From NCBI RefSeq assembly GCF_050633145.1, contig NZ_JBOEFY010000035.1, forward strand, positions 62,001 through 126,000: DNA of 64,000 bases, read 5' to 3'. The notes below the pieces were generated by a model, which saw nothing but the letters and a program-made list of their open reading frames with translations, was not told where the DNA came from and made no database searches. The position numbers and the translations under genes are program-made. Numbering within the stretch: the stretch's first letter is position 1; each line of letters opens with the position of its first letter. Origin of the DNA: Kordia sp050633145. GTDB taxonomy: Bacteria; Bacteroidota; Bacteroidia; Flavobacteriales; Flavobacteriaceae. Below are positions 15,872 to 25,285 of this stretch, one piece after another.

Positions 15872-18538
15872 TTAACTCCAATCTATATTCTTCTCTACTA
15901 AAAAACCTTCACTATCCATCATAATCTCTGGGTTAGTATTAAAGTAACTTAAGTCATCTTTATATTGATTAATAATAATTGAGATTTTTTCAATTTCATT
16001 TTTAGGTCTTAAAGAAACTAATTGTTCTATTTTGGACATGTATTCCTTACTAAGAATCTTATGACCAATTGAATTAATTAACCAAGTTAAATCATCACTC
16101 ATTTGGGCAAAGAAATATAAAGTCTCACGCCACCATTGAAATTTACTACCTAGGAATAATTGAATATTAATACCTCTATTAGAAACTAGTTCCATAGCAG
16201 CTAAGTGTTCTTGATATCTAAGATGACCAAAACCATACTTTCCTCTTTCTGACATTGGAACTAATATATTACATGGGTCTATTAATTCACGTAAAGCTAT
16301 TTTAGATTCATCCGTAGTAAGTCTATTCTTCAATATATTTATAGTTATATTTTCTAGAATATTAATCGTTTCTTCTCGCTTATTATTAAAATGTAAATAA
16401 TATGCGATTTTTTTTGATAAATATTCTAAATTTTGAGGTGTTGTTGTAATTCTGGTTTTAATATTTTTTACGTTATCATAGTAACCAGTTAGTAATTTTA
16501 ATCTATCGTTATAAAGAGTTATCTCAGTTTGAGGTAATGGTAATTTATGTTTTGCCAGAACACATAAAGTAGTCGTTAATAGTGGATTTCTAGTTATCTC
16601 ATCTATTCCATTATTACTTTCAAAATGTTTTTTTATTTTTTCTGTTATGTTTTTATCACCTCTGTCAAACCATTTATCAATAAATTGATTTCTTTGTTCT
16701 CTTGTAAATGGAAGAAGAGTTACAGTAAAAGAGTTTAATCGTTCTATAAATGAACCTGACATTCGGGAAGTAACTATTACCTGAATATTTTTATGATATT
16801 TTTTTATTATAAAATTAATTGCCTCAGGTAACCATTCATTATATCTGATAGCTTCATCTAAGCCATCAAATAAAATTGTAACCTTTTTGTTTTTTAAAGT
16901 ATTTGTAAATTCATAGTTACTTATTTTAACTTCTTTAAAACGAAGGTATTCACATACAGCTTCATCAAAATTAGAAATTTTATAATCAATTTTTGTACTA
17001 TTAATATTTTGTTTCCAATTCTCTACTACTTGAGAAAGTGGTGCCCATATTACGATATTATCGTTTATTTTTTCTTTTGACAATGCATACATTTGTAAAC
17101 TTGTAGTTTTTCCTCCACCTGCATGTCCCAATAATGTAAGATTAATTCCTGTGTCAAATACCTTATCAATAGATAACTTAAATCTTGTTTTATTAAAATC
17201 TAATCTAAATAGGATACTTTTATCAAAACCTAAACATTCTATAAACTCATCAGTGTTTAATAAAATTGAACTAATATTAAAGATTTTAGAACAATGATTC
17301 ATGTATTCTCTCAACTCAATTGTAGTTGGTTTTGTCTTATTAAACATGTCTAATTTTCTTAATATAATTTTCTTTTGATACTCAAGCCAAATACCTAGTT
17401 TCTTACCATTTAACTTAAATTCATATAAAGGATAATTAATTTCATCATCATTAAAATAAGGTTTAGCTTCTTTTTCTAATTTCTTTAGATTCAAATCTGC
17501 TATTATCCATGGTTCAATATTTTTTCTTAAAAGCTTTATATCTTTCTTTAAATTATTGATTTTTTCCTGATTTTTTTTAGTTAAAGACTTTTTCTTTTCA
17601 AGAACATCTAAAGCAACTAACTTATTTTTATATGATTCAATATAATCAGGATAAGTTTTAGCCAATTTTAATAGTAATGTTTTAAGTTTTGAAAATTCCT
17701 TTTCTTTTTGTTTTTTAATTTTTATCCATTCATCATACTCTTTAATTTCTTTATTGAAATTAAACTCAATTTCTTTGATCGATAAATCAATAAAAGAATC
17801 AATCAATTCATCGGGTAACATAGAAGTTTTTTTTCTAAAGATTTCCCAATCATTTTGATCAAGAAAAAATTTTCTATCTTCTCCACTAAAAGAATTGTTA
17901 AAAAATAGTTTTGTCGAAGACTTTCCTAAAGAAAAATCTATATCAGTATATATGCTTTTAATTGGTATTTTGCTATCAAAACCTAATGCCTTTAGTAATA
18001 TTTCATTATTTAAAGTTTCCGTTGAATAGTGAGAAAAATCTATTTCAGTATCAATTAAATTATTAACAATCGATGGACAGTGGCGAATTAAAAGCTGAGC
18101 TAATTTTATTCCATCAATTATTCTAATCTTTCGATCTAATAAGTCAGGAAACATATCAAATCTACTTTTAATATTCTTTGAATCAATTTCAAATGAAGAA
18201 ATTAAAATAACCTCAAATGGCGAATGAATACTCTTATCAGAATAATGAATATTTTTTTTAAAACACATTGTTAATTGGTTCACTATTGTTTGAAGACTTT
18301 TAGAATTACCTGCACTATTTGAAAATTTGAAATGTTTTACTTGAGCTACACTTAATCTCAATTCTTCAAAATTATCATTCTCCCAAATAAGTAAGTCTTT
18401 TCCTTCTTCATCTGTCCCGCCATAAAATTCAACTTTTATAAACCCCATTTTTTCGAATAGAGGCTTTATGATAGTCAATGTTAATTCATTTTCTGGTATG
18501 TCTTGAAGTTCCTTACATAATCTCCGTAATACGTCCAT
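15872..18538 (-). CDS. NACHT NTPase with N-terminal restriction-endonuclease-like domain; candidate anti-phage protein
   Basis: An 888-residue protein. Residues about 1-160 resemble an Mrr/PD-(D/E)xK nuclease: GKDLLIW (Asp48) followed by SVAQVKHFK (Gln66, Lys68), the D...QxK layout. Residues about 250-350 are lysine-rich and coiled-coil-like. The NACHT ATPase has Walker A GHAGGGKTT (471-479), Walker B VTILFDGLDEA (553-563), sensor VTSR (589-592), the winged-helix motif RNPLLTTTLC (650-659) and GFGHLRYQEHLAA (769-781), the hallmark F.HLxxQEhLAA. The C-terminal sensor is short and lacks visible LRR, TPR or WD repeats. Nuclease-NACHT proteins are STAND-type bacterial immune sensors; the trigger here is unknown. 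It stands alone in an AT-rich island with an Xre gene. Confidence 0.87.
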   Translation of the reverse strand: MDVLRRLCKELQDIPENELTLTIIKPLFEKMGFIKVEFYGGTDEEGKDLLIWENDNFEELRLSVAQVKHFKFSNSAGNSKSLQTIVNQLTMCFKKNIHYSDKSIHSPFEVILISSFEIDSKNIKSRFDMFPDLLDRKIRIIDGIKLAQLLIRHCPSIVNNLIDTEIDFSHYSTETLNNEILLKALGFDSKIPIKSIYTDIDFSLGKSSTKLFFNNSFSGEDRKFFLDQNDWEIFRKKTSMLPDELIDSFIDLSIKEIEFNFNKEIKEYDEWIKIKKQKEKEFSKLKTLLLKLAKTYPDYIESYKNKLVALDVLEKKKSLTKKNQEKINNLKKDIKLLRKNIEPWIIADLNLKKLEKEAKPYFNDDEINYPLYEFKLNGKKLGIWLEYQKKIILRKLDMFNKTKPTTIELREYMNHCSKIFNISSILLNTDEFIECLGFDKSILFRLDFNKTRFKLSIDKVFDTGINLTLLGHAGGGKTTSLQMYALSKEKINDNIVIWAPLSQVVENWKQNINSTKIDYKISNFDEAVCEYLRFKEVKISNYEFTNTLKNKKVTILFDGLDEAIRYNEWLPEAINFIIKKYHKNIQVIVTSRMSGSFIERLNSFTVTLLPFTREQRNQFIDKWFDRGDKNITEKIKKHFESNNGIDEITRNPLLTTTLCVLAKHKLPLPQTEITLYNDRLKLLTGYYDNVKNIKTRITTTPQNLEYLSKKIAYYLHFNNKREETINILENITINILKNRLTTDESKIALRELIDPCNILVPMSERGKYGFGHLRYQEHLAAMELVSNRGINIQLFLGSKFQWWRETLYFFAQMSDDLTWLINSIGHKILSKEYMSKIEQLVSLRPKNEIEKISIIINQYKDDLSYFNTNPEIMMDSEGFLVEKNIDWS

Positions 18539-18539
18539 A

Positions 18540-18554
18540 TTAAAAAATAAGTTT
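18540..18554 (-). promoter_or_regulatory. Candidate Xre-type site before the NACHT gene
   Basis: The minus strand reads AAACTTATTTTTTAA, one mismatch from AAACTTATGTTTTAA deduced from the xre promoter. It lies immediately before the ATG at 18538, where bound protein would block transcription or initiation. Confidence 0.4.
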
Positions 18555-19012
18555 TTACTTACTAATATAGTGATAATATAACTGTATTTTGATAAGTGTT
18601 ATAAAAAAGTATAATGCTAATTGAAATCTGAACTCTTCTATTCCCACTCCACAACTATTCCGCTTCCCTCCTACACTTCGACAAACTCAGTGTAAACTAG
18701 TCGCAAAAAAAAATGTTTACTCACATTATTTTCATTTGATAAATCGGAGTTCATGAATGCTCCGCATGTCATTACCTTTTGTGAAGAAACTTTTCAGTAA
18801 TAACTTTTTAAAAATGTGAAGAATAAACTTTGCTTTTCGCCTAAGCAAAATAACATAACGCAATAACATTATAAAACACTTATGTGTTATCATAATAAGC
18901 CATTATGTAAAATTGCTTTTGTGTCGTTTTATACTTAAAGATCCTTACATGACATAAAAATTAAAGTATTTATTTTTATGTAAAGAATCCTTTAATAGTA
19001 GTACTGGAATTT
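18555..19012. other. Non-coding stretch between NACHT gene and aminopeptidase gene
   Basis: About 460 bp with no convincing open frame. It should hold the NACHT promoter at its left end. It also contains a small hairpin repeat (18672-18694) and a palindrome-like AACACTTATGTGTTA (18875-18889) that resembles the xre-region motif. No RNA gene was recognised. Confidence 0.5.
18672..18694. repeat. Short hairpin repeat TACACT...AGTGTA
   Basis: Arms TACACT and AGTGTA flank TCGACAAACTC. The TTCGACAAxCTCAGTG core is a commonly dispersed intergenic hairpin sequence in many bacterial genomes. Only one copy was noticed in this window. Confidence 0.4.
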
Positions 19013-20281
19013 TTAGCTCTTGTAAAATTCAGCAAATACTTTTATAATAGCATCATGATCTTTAACACCGCACATTTCTCTAATACTATGCATAGATAAC
19101 ATTGGATTTCCAACATCTATCGTTGGGATGCCTATTTTTGCTGCAGTCATAGGACCAATGGTAGATCCGCAGCCAATATCGTTACGGCTACAAAAATCTT
19201 GAAAAGGAATATTTGCCTTAATACACAATTGCTTGAACTTTGCTATCGAAAAAGCATCGGTAGCATAACGCATGTTGGCATTGCTTTTTATGACTGGTCC
19301 AGCACCAATGTGTGGTTTGTGATTGCTATCGTGCTTTTCAGCATAATTTGGATGTACCGCATGTGCCATATCAGCTGATATAAAAAATGAACGTGCAACG
19401 GTTTGAAAATAGGTTTCTTCGTTTGAAGAAATATGACCATGAATACGTTTTAAAGTAGCTTCCAAAAAGTTTGAATTAGCTCCGTTTTGCGATTCTGAAC
19501 CAATTTCTTCATGCTGAAAGTATACAGCCATTTGTATGTTATTATTTTCAGAATCAGCTATTTTTAAAGCTTCAAATGATGCATGAACACTGGCTAAGTT
19601 ATCTAACCTAGGCGCAAAAATGAACTCTTTATGAATGCCTCCTAAACTCGATTTTTCAGCATCAAACAGAAATAAATCCCAACTAAGTATAGTTCCAGAA
19701 AGTCCTGTTTCTTTTTTAATCCAATCTTCAAATTGCAGGTCTTTATCAAGCCCAATAACAGGAAACATATGCTCTTGCGGGTTGGGTTTAAATCCTTCCT
19801 TATTTACTTCTCTATCTAAATGTATTGCCAAGCGAGGTATGCGTAATCTTTTTTCTATTTTAATGATTTTTTGTGCTAACTCACCATTTTCAGTTTCAAT
19901 AATTATTCGACCACCAAAATACAGGTCTTTGTCAAACCAACTTGTTAATAATACACCTCCATATATTTCAATATTTAATAACTGATATCCTTCTTTTGTT
20001 GAAATAGGATTATTTTTTATTCTTAGACATGGTGAATCGGTATGTGCTCCAATAATAGAAAATGCATAGTCACTTGACCATTTCTTAGGTGTTTTGAATA
20101 TGATAATTGATCCTTCTGCTCTTGTTACGAAATACTTACCTCCTTTTTCTAACGACCAATTGGCTTCTTCCTTTAATTCTGTATAATTTTGTTTAAATAA
20201 TTCATTTTTTAAATTTTCTACAGCATGGAATGCCGTTGAACTTTGATCAATAAATTCTAAAAGACTCTGGGAATAAGACAT
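19013..20281 (-). CDS. apeB: M18 family aminopeptidase (ApeB-like)
   Basis: A 422-residue cytosolic metallopeptidase. M18 zinc-site motifs are all present: GAHTDSPCLRIK (His80, Asp82), FAPRLDNLASVHA, FQHEEIGSES (catalytic Glu and ligand), SADMAHAVHPN and a C-terminal MLSMHSIREMCG. These dinuclear-zinc, usually dodecameric enzymes remove acidic or neutral residues from peptide N termini. Length is typical and there is no signal peptide. It lies alone at the right border of the NACHT island and marks return to core chromosome. Confidence 0.93.
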   Translation of the reverse strand: MSYSQSLLEFIDQSSTAFHAVENLKNELFKQNYTELKEEANWSLEKGGKYFVTRAEGSIIIFKTPKKWSSDYAFSIIGAHTDSPCLRIKNNPISTKEGYQLLNIEIYGGVLLTSWFDKDLYFGGRIIIETENGELAQKIIKIEKRLRIPRLAIHLDREVNKEGFKPNPQEHMFPVIGLDKDLQFEDWIKKETGLSGTILSWDLFLFDAEKSSLGGIHKEFIFAPRLDNLASVHASFEALKIADSENNNIQMAVYFQHEEIGSESQNGANSNFLEATLKRIHGHISSNEETYFQTVARSFFISADMAHAVHPNYAEKHDSNHKPHIGAGPVIKSNANMRYATDAFSIAKFKQLCIKANIPFQDFCSRNDIGCGSTIGPMTAAKIGIPTIDVGNPMLSMHSIREMCGVKDHDAIIKVFAEFYKS

Positions 20282-20461
20282 GTAACGTGTTTTGTTTAAA
20301 AATTTAGATAAAACACCAAGTTAATTAAATTCTCTATTATAGTCTATTGATTTATACCCAAAAATTATATTCAAGTTGCTACAGCAATTTGTTGAAGAAG
20401 AGACAACTCCTATTTTCAATAATTAGAAACAATCAGCGCTATAGTTTCTTATTATAGAAAA

Positions 20462-22174
20462 TTAAACAAGCCGTATTTTCACTTCTTTAGTTAACATTTC
20501 TCTGAATAGTTTTGCGATGCTAACAAGTATTTTCACCCAACCAATAGGACCAGTTGCAAAGCGTATGCCCCAAGTAATTACGATGCGAACAAAATTTAAG
20601 GTTGGATATAAAGCTGAGGAATACTTTTTTACCTCTGTTGTATGTGTTTGGAGCTCTTCAGCCGTTGGTTTTTTATGTATCATTGTAATGCCATCAAAAT
20701 CAAAGTCGTAATCTGTAGTAATGGCAGTAGTTGGATTGATGATACGCTTGCCAAATAAAAATTTTAATCCATAACGGAAGTTTTGAAAAGCTTCTTTTAT
20801 TTCTGAATAAATGATTTGAATCGATTTTTTAATAACATTAAATAGCTTTTTGAATAGCTCTAAGATTTTTTTCACTACATTTTTTATAAATCTGAATAGC
20901 TTAGAGAAAAATTTTAAAATCCCTTTCTTTGCTTTGTATTGACGTACTTTGATTCGAGTTCCTTTATTTATAGTGTCAGATTCGGCTCGTAAATCAACTT
21001 CTAATGTTTTTTTAAGCTTCTCACTTTCTTTTTCTAGTTGTCTTTTTTGTTTTTGTTTTGCGGTTTTGATATGCGAGGCTTTATCTTCGAGTACAAAATC
21101 GTAAATTTGAGATACTGAAGAATGATTTTCATGAATTGAAGATTGTTCTACAGGAATGAAATGTTCTGTTAACAGCCGGTGAATATTGATGGCACATTGA
21201 TAATCTCCTAAATTGAAAAGGATACGACCTAACTCTCTTTTGTTATCCGTAATTGTTTGTATGTATTCTACCAATGCTTCTGTTGATAATGGACCAAAAT
21301 CGTGGTCTAATTTCCTTTGGTACAATCCTACTGTCCAGAGTTTTACTTGAAGCATTCGTCTCATGAATCTATTAGGAATTCCTTTAATATGTACACCAAC
21401 CTGCGCAATTTTTGTGTCGCTATTTTTGTGATCAGCAAGGTCACGGATATGCTTCCTTGCTACTTTTGAGTCTATATTACGCGTAAAAAGTCCTTTTGAA
21501 TCAATCTCTGGATCCAATTTATGAATCAGCTTATTTCCTTCTTTAGATAGCAATTCTATAAAAATACAATGACCGAAAATATGTTTAGACAATACTTTAG
21601 ATTCTAAACAGAATACAGATAAAGCTTCTTGGTCTGCCAAGAGATTTCCTAGTGCGAGCCAACCTTGCGTAAAACCAATTTCTTTGGCTGAAGTTTGTAG
21701 TTTTTTAATGACTGTATCCGTAACGCGTTGATTGGGTACAACATTTTTATGAAGATCATAAATGCGATATCGATACAGAATAACTCTTGATAGCAATGTA
21801 CACGCATCAATTTCTACCTCATGAATGATCAATTCATTGTCCAAACCAACAATTTCTCTAATCACAAATTGCTCTCTCCTAGTGAGTTTGTCAGAGGTTA
21901 ATAACTCTGATTCAATAGCTTCAGAAGCTTTTCTAATATCATTAATATTGCTAGCTTCGGGCAAAGCCAATGCATTTTGATATTCTAAACGAAATCGTGC
22001 TATGGCATTTGCCAATTCTGTTTCATCGACAAAATCATCTTCAAAAGCCTTAAATGGAAGGTATTTTAAGTCTGATAAAAGTTGAATTAACTCAATATGA
22101 TCAAGCTTATCAAAAGCTTCAGAAAATTCTTTTCGTACTTCGGTATTTTCTATGACGTCAAAGGCTTCAATCAT
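20462..22174 (-). CDS. Unknown large protein with PGBD-like segments and cationic amphipathic helix
   Basis: A 570-residue protein of no recognised family. Residues about 33-65 (DDFVDETELANAIARFRLEY) and 275-306 (LYQRKLDHDFGPLSTEALVEYI) resemble peptidoglycan-binding-like (PG_binding_1) helices, with an FGP.ST.AL pattern in the second. Residues about 360-395 are a charged coiled coil. Residues about 413-465 are a long, strongly basic amphipathic stretch (KKGILKFFSKLFRFIKNVVK onward), unusual for a soluble enzyme. The C terminus (526-560) is hydrophobic. There is no signal peptide. It overlaps the previous gene by one base (TAATG), so it is translationally coupled to it. A membrane-acting effector or structural protein is possible, but function is unknown. 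Confidence 0.75.
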   Translation of the reverse strand: MIEAFDVIENTEVRKEFSEAFDKLDHIELIQLLSDLKYLPFKAFEDDFVDETELANAIARFRLEYQNALALPEASNINDIRKASEAIESELLTSDKLTRREQFVIREIVGLDNELIIHEVEIDACTLLSRVILYRYRIYDLHKNVVPNQRVTDTVIKKLQTSAKEIGFTQGWLALGNLLADQEALSVFCLESKVLSKHIFGHCIFIELLSKEGNKLIHKLDPEIDSKGLFTRNIDSKVARKHIRDLADHKNSDTKIAQVGVHIKGIPNRFMRRMLQVKLWTVGLYQRKLDHDFGPLSTEALVEYIQTITDNKRELGRILFNLGDYQCAINIHRLLTEHFIPVEQSSIHENHSSVSQIYDFVLEDKASHIKTAKQKQKRQLEKESEKLKKTLEVDLRAESDTINKGTRIKVRQYKAKKGILKFFSKLFRFIKNVVKKILELFKKLFNVIKKSIQIIYSEIKEAFQNFRYGLKFLFGKRIINPTTAITTDYDFDFDGITMIHKKPTAEELQTHTTEVKKYSSALYPTLNFVRIVITWGIRFATGPIGWVKILVSIAKLFREMLTKEVKIRLV

Positions 22175-22416
22175 TACGATCGTTGTTTAAACCATGAAAA
22201 TGCTTTTTTTAAATAGATATATCCTTTATACAACTTAGTTGCCAAGGATAGTTGTGTATCATTTCCATCAATAGCACCACTTTCAGGAATTTCATACGTA
22301 GTTAGGGGTTCAATAGAAGCATTGGATACTTCTGTTTTGAACCAGCTATACATTTTATGAACTTTAGATGGTGGTTTTGATTCTGGACGAAATTGATATA
22401 TACGGATTTGTGGCAT
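22174..22416 (-). CDS. Small unknown protein of the four-gene cassette
   Basis: An 80-residue protein. It starts with a short beta-like stretch (PQIRIYQFRPESKPPS), has a Gly/Asp/Asn loop in the middle (SGAIDGNDTQLS) and ends in a Trp/Tyr/Lys-rich segment (KGYIYLKKAFSWFKQRS) that could be an amphipathic membrane-binding tail. Two similar WFK tripeptides occur (SWFKT, SWFKQ). It begins 6 bp after the 117-residue gene and its stop overlaps the next start. No known domain. Confidence 0.68.
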   Translation of the reverse strand: MPQIRIYQFRPESKPPSKVHKMYSWFKTEVSNASIEPLTTYEIPESGAIDGNDTQLSLATKLYKGYIYLKKAFSWFKQRS

Positions 22417-22422
22417 AAACCC

Positions 22423-22776
22423 TTAATTTCTAATTACTTTAAGTACAAATTCAAAGAAATCTTTTCTTGATTTTTGAGCTCCTTCAACCATACCGTTATG
22501 CGCATCTAAAAGATACTTCTTCCCTTCTCCAAGATCTGAATTGGTATAGTTCATTGCATCTCCATCAACTTCAAATCTAGAATATGCTACAAGCGTAGAA
22601 GTAGTTAATCCGGCTCTTATTGTTTCAAATACTTTTTTGTGTTTTGGGTTATTATCATCTCCTTCAATTTGATCTAGTTTAATTTCTGCACCAGTAAAAG
22701 ATGCTACTTCTAAAGTCGCAAGATCATCTATTACGGCTTCAATTTTTGTTTTTAAATTAGTTAATTTATCACTCAT
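22423..22776 (-). CDS. Small unknown protein with QIEGD motif, paralogue of 22786-23040
   Basis: A 117-residue protein without a signal peptide. It has an N-terminal helix (LTNLKTKIEAVIDDLATLE), a strand ending in LDQIEGD, a Ser/Thr-rich centre and a C-terminal helix (SRKDFFEFVLKVIRN). The QIEGD motif and the same helix-strand-helix plan occur in the 84-residue product just upstream, so the two look like a diverged tandem pair. It lies 9 bp after that gene. Function unknown. Confidence 0.7.
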   Translation of the reverse strand: MSDKLTNLKTKIEAVIDDLATLEVASFTGAEIKLDQIEGDDNNPKHKKVFETIRAGLTTSTLVAYSRFEVDGDAMNYTNSDLGEGKKYLLDAHNGMVEGAQKSRKDFFEFVLKVIRN

Positions 22777-22785
22777 GGTTTTTGA

Positions 22786-23040
22786 TTATGTTAAACATTC
22801 TATTATAAATCTTGTAATACCGTTTCTAGCTTCTGTAGAAGCCGAAAATGCTTCATTGAAAAGTGCTACATATTCTTCATCAATTGGGTTTTCACTTATA
22901 TAAGTTAAACTATCTCCTTCTATTTGTTGAAAGCGATATACACAACCATTTTCATTTTCAATAATCATGACATTCTCAATAGTACTAATGTCTAGTAGTG
23001 CTTCTTCCAATTTTTCTTTTATATCGTTAAAAAATGCCAT
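22786..23040 (-). CDS. Small unknown protein with QIEGD motif, first gene of the cassette
   Basis: An 84-residue protein: helix (FFNDIKEKLEEALLDISTIE), strand (VMIIENENGCVYRF), the motif QQIEGDS, then a C-terminal helix (STEARNGITRFIIECLT). It is acidic and cytosolic by sequence. It is the first gene of a four-gene unit on the minus strand, with gaps of 9 and 6 bp and then a one-base overlap. About 215 bp upstream are free for a promoter. No family recognised. Confidence 0.7.
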   Translation of the reverse strand: MAFFNDIKEKLEEALLDISTIENVMIIENENGCVYRFQQIEGDSLTYISENPIDEEYVALFNEAFSASTEARNGITRFIIECLT

Positions 23041-23257
23041 TTAATAGTTTTATGAGATAGTAATTTAATTAATTATTAGTCCAGTGAATTGATAACCAGA
23101 CTTAATTTTCTTCAAATAATATCAAGGATAACAAATACTTTTTTCATTTTTATTAAAATTGAAAGACATTATTTTTTAGGGAGATTTTAAATATACGAAA
23201 ATTTACATATAAATATTGTAGGATTCCGTAATCAAAAATAGAGTGTTCTGGACATTC

Positions 23258-25285
23258 TTATTCCACTAACATTCGGGCTTCTGTGTCTTTAAAACTAATT
23301 TTAAATGAGCAACCGTTTTCGTTAGAATACACCGTTTTTCCATGCAATTGTTTTGATAATTGTCTTACGAGACGTAATCCTAAGCTTTTTGCCTTTTCGA
23401 AATTAAATCCTTCCGGCAAACCTACTCCATTATCTTTTACTTCTAACACATACTCTTCCTTGCTTACTTTATTTATGGAAACATTTAATAACTGCTCGCT
23501 ACTTGTAAAACCGTATTTGTAGGCATTCGTTATCAATTCATTTATAATTAATCCTAACGGAATAGCTGTATCGATATCAAACTTATAATTAGGTACGTTG
23601 TACGTTACTTTGGTAGTTGCGTCTTTGCCATAGGTTTTTGAGATATCGTCAACCAACATTCGTATATAATCGTCTAATTCTATTAATAAGTCTTCATTTT
23701 GATATAAACGCTGGTGTATTAACGCCATAGATTTTACTCTGTTTTTCCCTTCTTTCGCCAATTCTAAAGCTTTTTCATCTTCAATACCTTTGCTCTGTAA
23801 CTCTAATAGACTGGCAATTATTTGAAAATTATTTTTTACTCTATGATGTATTTCTTTTAATAATAATTGTTTTTCATCAAGTTGCTGGTTGATAATTTTG
23901 TTTTTTTCTTCAAGTTTTTTGGCTTGTTTCTTTTTTCTTGTGTAAGAGAAGATAAGAAAACCTGAAATAGCTAAGATTCCAAACATTCCAAAAATCAACC
24001 AGTTTCTTGCTTCTTTTTCTTGAGTTATATCTTTTTGATGCGCAAGTTCAGTTTCAAATTTTTCTTTTTCGTATTGATTATTTAATTCGATTTCCTTAAA
24101 CTTTTCAATCTTATCTTTATCGTTTATACTGTCGTTAGCTTTATGAAACTCTTTATAATAATACAAAGCTTCTTCTGAGTTATTTGCTTTTTCTAAAGAA
24201 GTTGATAAAATAAAAGAGATGTCTCTAATCTTTTGTAAATGGTTTGCTTTTTTATAAAAGTCGTACGCTTTTTTATAAAAAGTAACCGCATTTTGATAGT
24301 GCCCTTTTTTAAAAGAAAGAGCGCCTCTTGTATCGTTAACATTCGCTAAAAAACCGAGTTCATTTATTTCTGGCAGCTCTTTATCAATGATGGCTAAATA
24401 GTAAGCGCTACTATCTAAATCTTTAGATACCTCTATATGATAATCTGTTAATTGTTTCAAAATATTAGCTCTGATGTATTTTTCATGTGGCACGTATTCT
24501 GAAAATTTTAAGTTTTTATCGAGCTGTTGTTTTCGTTTAGACTGCAAATTCATCTGATCGTACAAATCGGATAAATTTCCCATCCACTGTAATGCAGATG
24601 CAGAATCTCGTTTTCTTTTTTGTAGTAGAAAAAAATCAATAACCTTTTTATTATATATTTCAGCCTTGTTATAATCTTTAGTGTAATAATATACCGCTGA
24701 TAGACGTTGTGTTGCAGACATGGAGTCTCTTGAATTGCTCGCAAACTCTTGTGCTTTAAAAATATTTTGTAATGCACGATCGTAATGACCTAAAGCAATA
24801 TTTGCACGAGATTTTGTAAAATAACCCTCAAATGTAGCATAGTTATATTTTACTTTTTTTGAAGCTACGATGGCAGAATCACTAAATACCAAGGCTTTTG
24901 TATTTTCTTCCTGTATGACTAAAAATTTTGCATACCGAGCATATAAAATAGCTATCAACATATCTGCATTACTTTTTTTAGCAAACAGCAATGCTTTTTC
25001 ATAACAAAGCCTGGTAGTGTCTATATCTGTTTTTAATCGATGGAGAAAAAAACCTTTAGCAAAATAGGTGTATGCAGACAACTCATAATTGTTAGTTGCT
25101 CTACCTTCCCGAATTTTTTTATTATAAAAGTCTATTTTTTGTGGTATTGGTAAGGTATCTACAACTTTATAGTTTTTTATCTTTGATAGTAATTCTTTTC
25201 TGTTTTGTTGCGCATTTGACAAATTAAAAACAAAGCAACTTATAAAAACAAGTATGCATCTAGTAGGTCTGGCAAGTATAATCAT
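23258..25285 (-). CDS. TPR sensor histidine kinase (HisKA_2 type)
   Basis: A 675-residue membrane kinase. A signal peptide (CILVFISCFVFNLSNAQ) is followed by about 350 residues of TPR-like helices on the periplasmic side. One transmembrane helix follows (LIFGMFGILAISGFLIF), then a coiled coil and the HisKA_2 dimerisation domain with EIHHRVKNNFQIIASLLELQ (from residue 478, phospho-His about 480-481). The HATPase domain has NELITNAYKYG as N box and DNGVGLP as G1 box. No response regulator gene is adjacent, so its partner must be elsewhere. Bacteroidetes use such TPR kinases in stress and nutrient signalling. Confidence 0.92.
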   Translation of the reverse strand: MIILARPTRCILVFISCFVFNLSNAQQNRKELLSKIKNYKVVDTLPIPQKIDFYNKKIREGRATNNYELSAYTYFAKGFFLHRLKTDIDTTRLCYEKALLFAKKSNADMLIAILYARYAKFLVIQEENTKALVFSDSAIVASKKVKYNYATFEGYFTKSRANIALGHYDRALQNIFKAQEFASNSRDSMSATQRLSAVYYYTKDYNKAEIYNKKVIDFFLLQKRKRDSASALQWMGNLSDLYDQMNLQSKRKQQLDKNLKFSEYVPHEKYIRANILKQLTDYHIEVSKDLDSSAYYLAIIDKELPEINELGFLANVNDTRGALSFKKGHYQNAVTFYKKAYDFYKKANHLQKIRDISFILSTSLEKANNSEEALYYYKEFHKANDSINDKDKIEKFKEIELNNQYEKEKFETELAHQKDITQEKEARNWLIFGMFGILAISGFLIFSYTRKKKQAKKLEEKNKIINQQLDEKQLLLKEIHHRVKNNFQIIASLLELQSKGIEDEKALELAKEGKNRVKSMALIHQRLYQNEDLLIELDDYIRMLVDDISKTYGKDATTKVTYNVPNYKFDIDTAIPLGLIINELITNAYKYGFTSSEQLLNVSINKVSKEEYVLEVKDNGVGLPEGFNFEKAKSLGLRLVRQLSKQLHGKTVYSNENGCSFKISFKDTEARMLVE

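Noticed and set aside
13698..19012. NACHT island as a prophage
   Set aside because: No integrase, capsid, tail or lysis genes, and no tRNA attachment site were seen.
20462..23040. Four-gene cassette as part of a contractile injection or type VII system
   Set aside because: No sheath, tube, baseplate, ATPase or WXG motif is present, so a known secretion system cannot be claimed.
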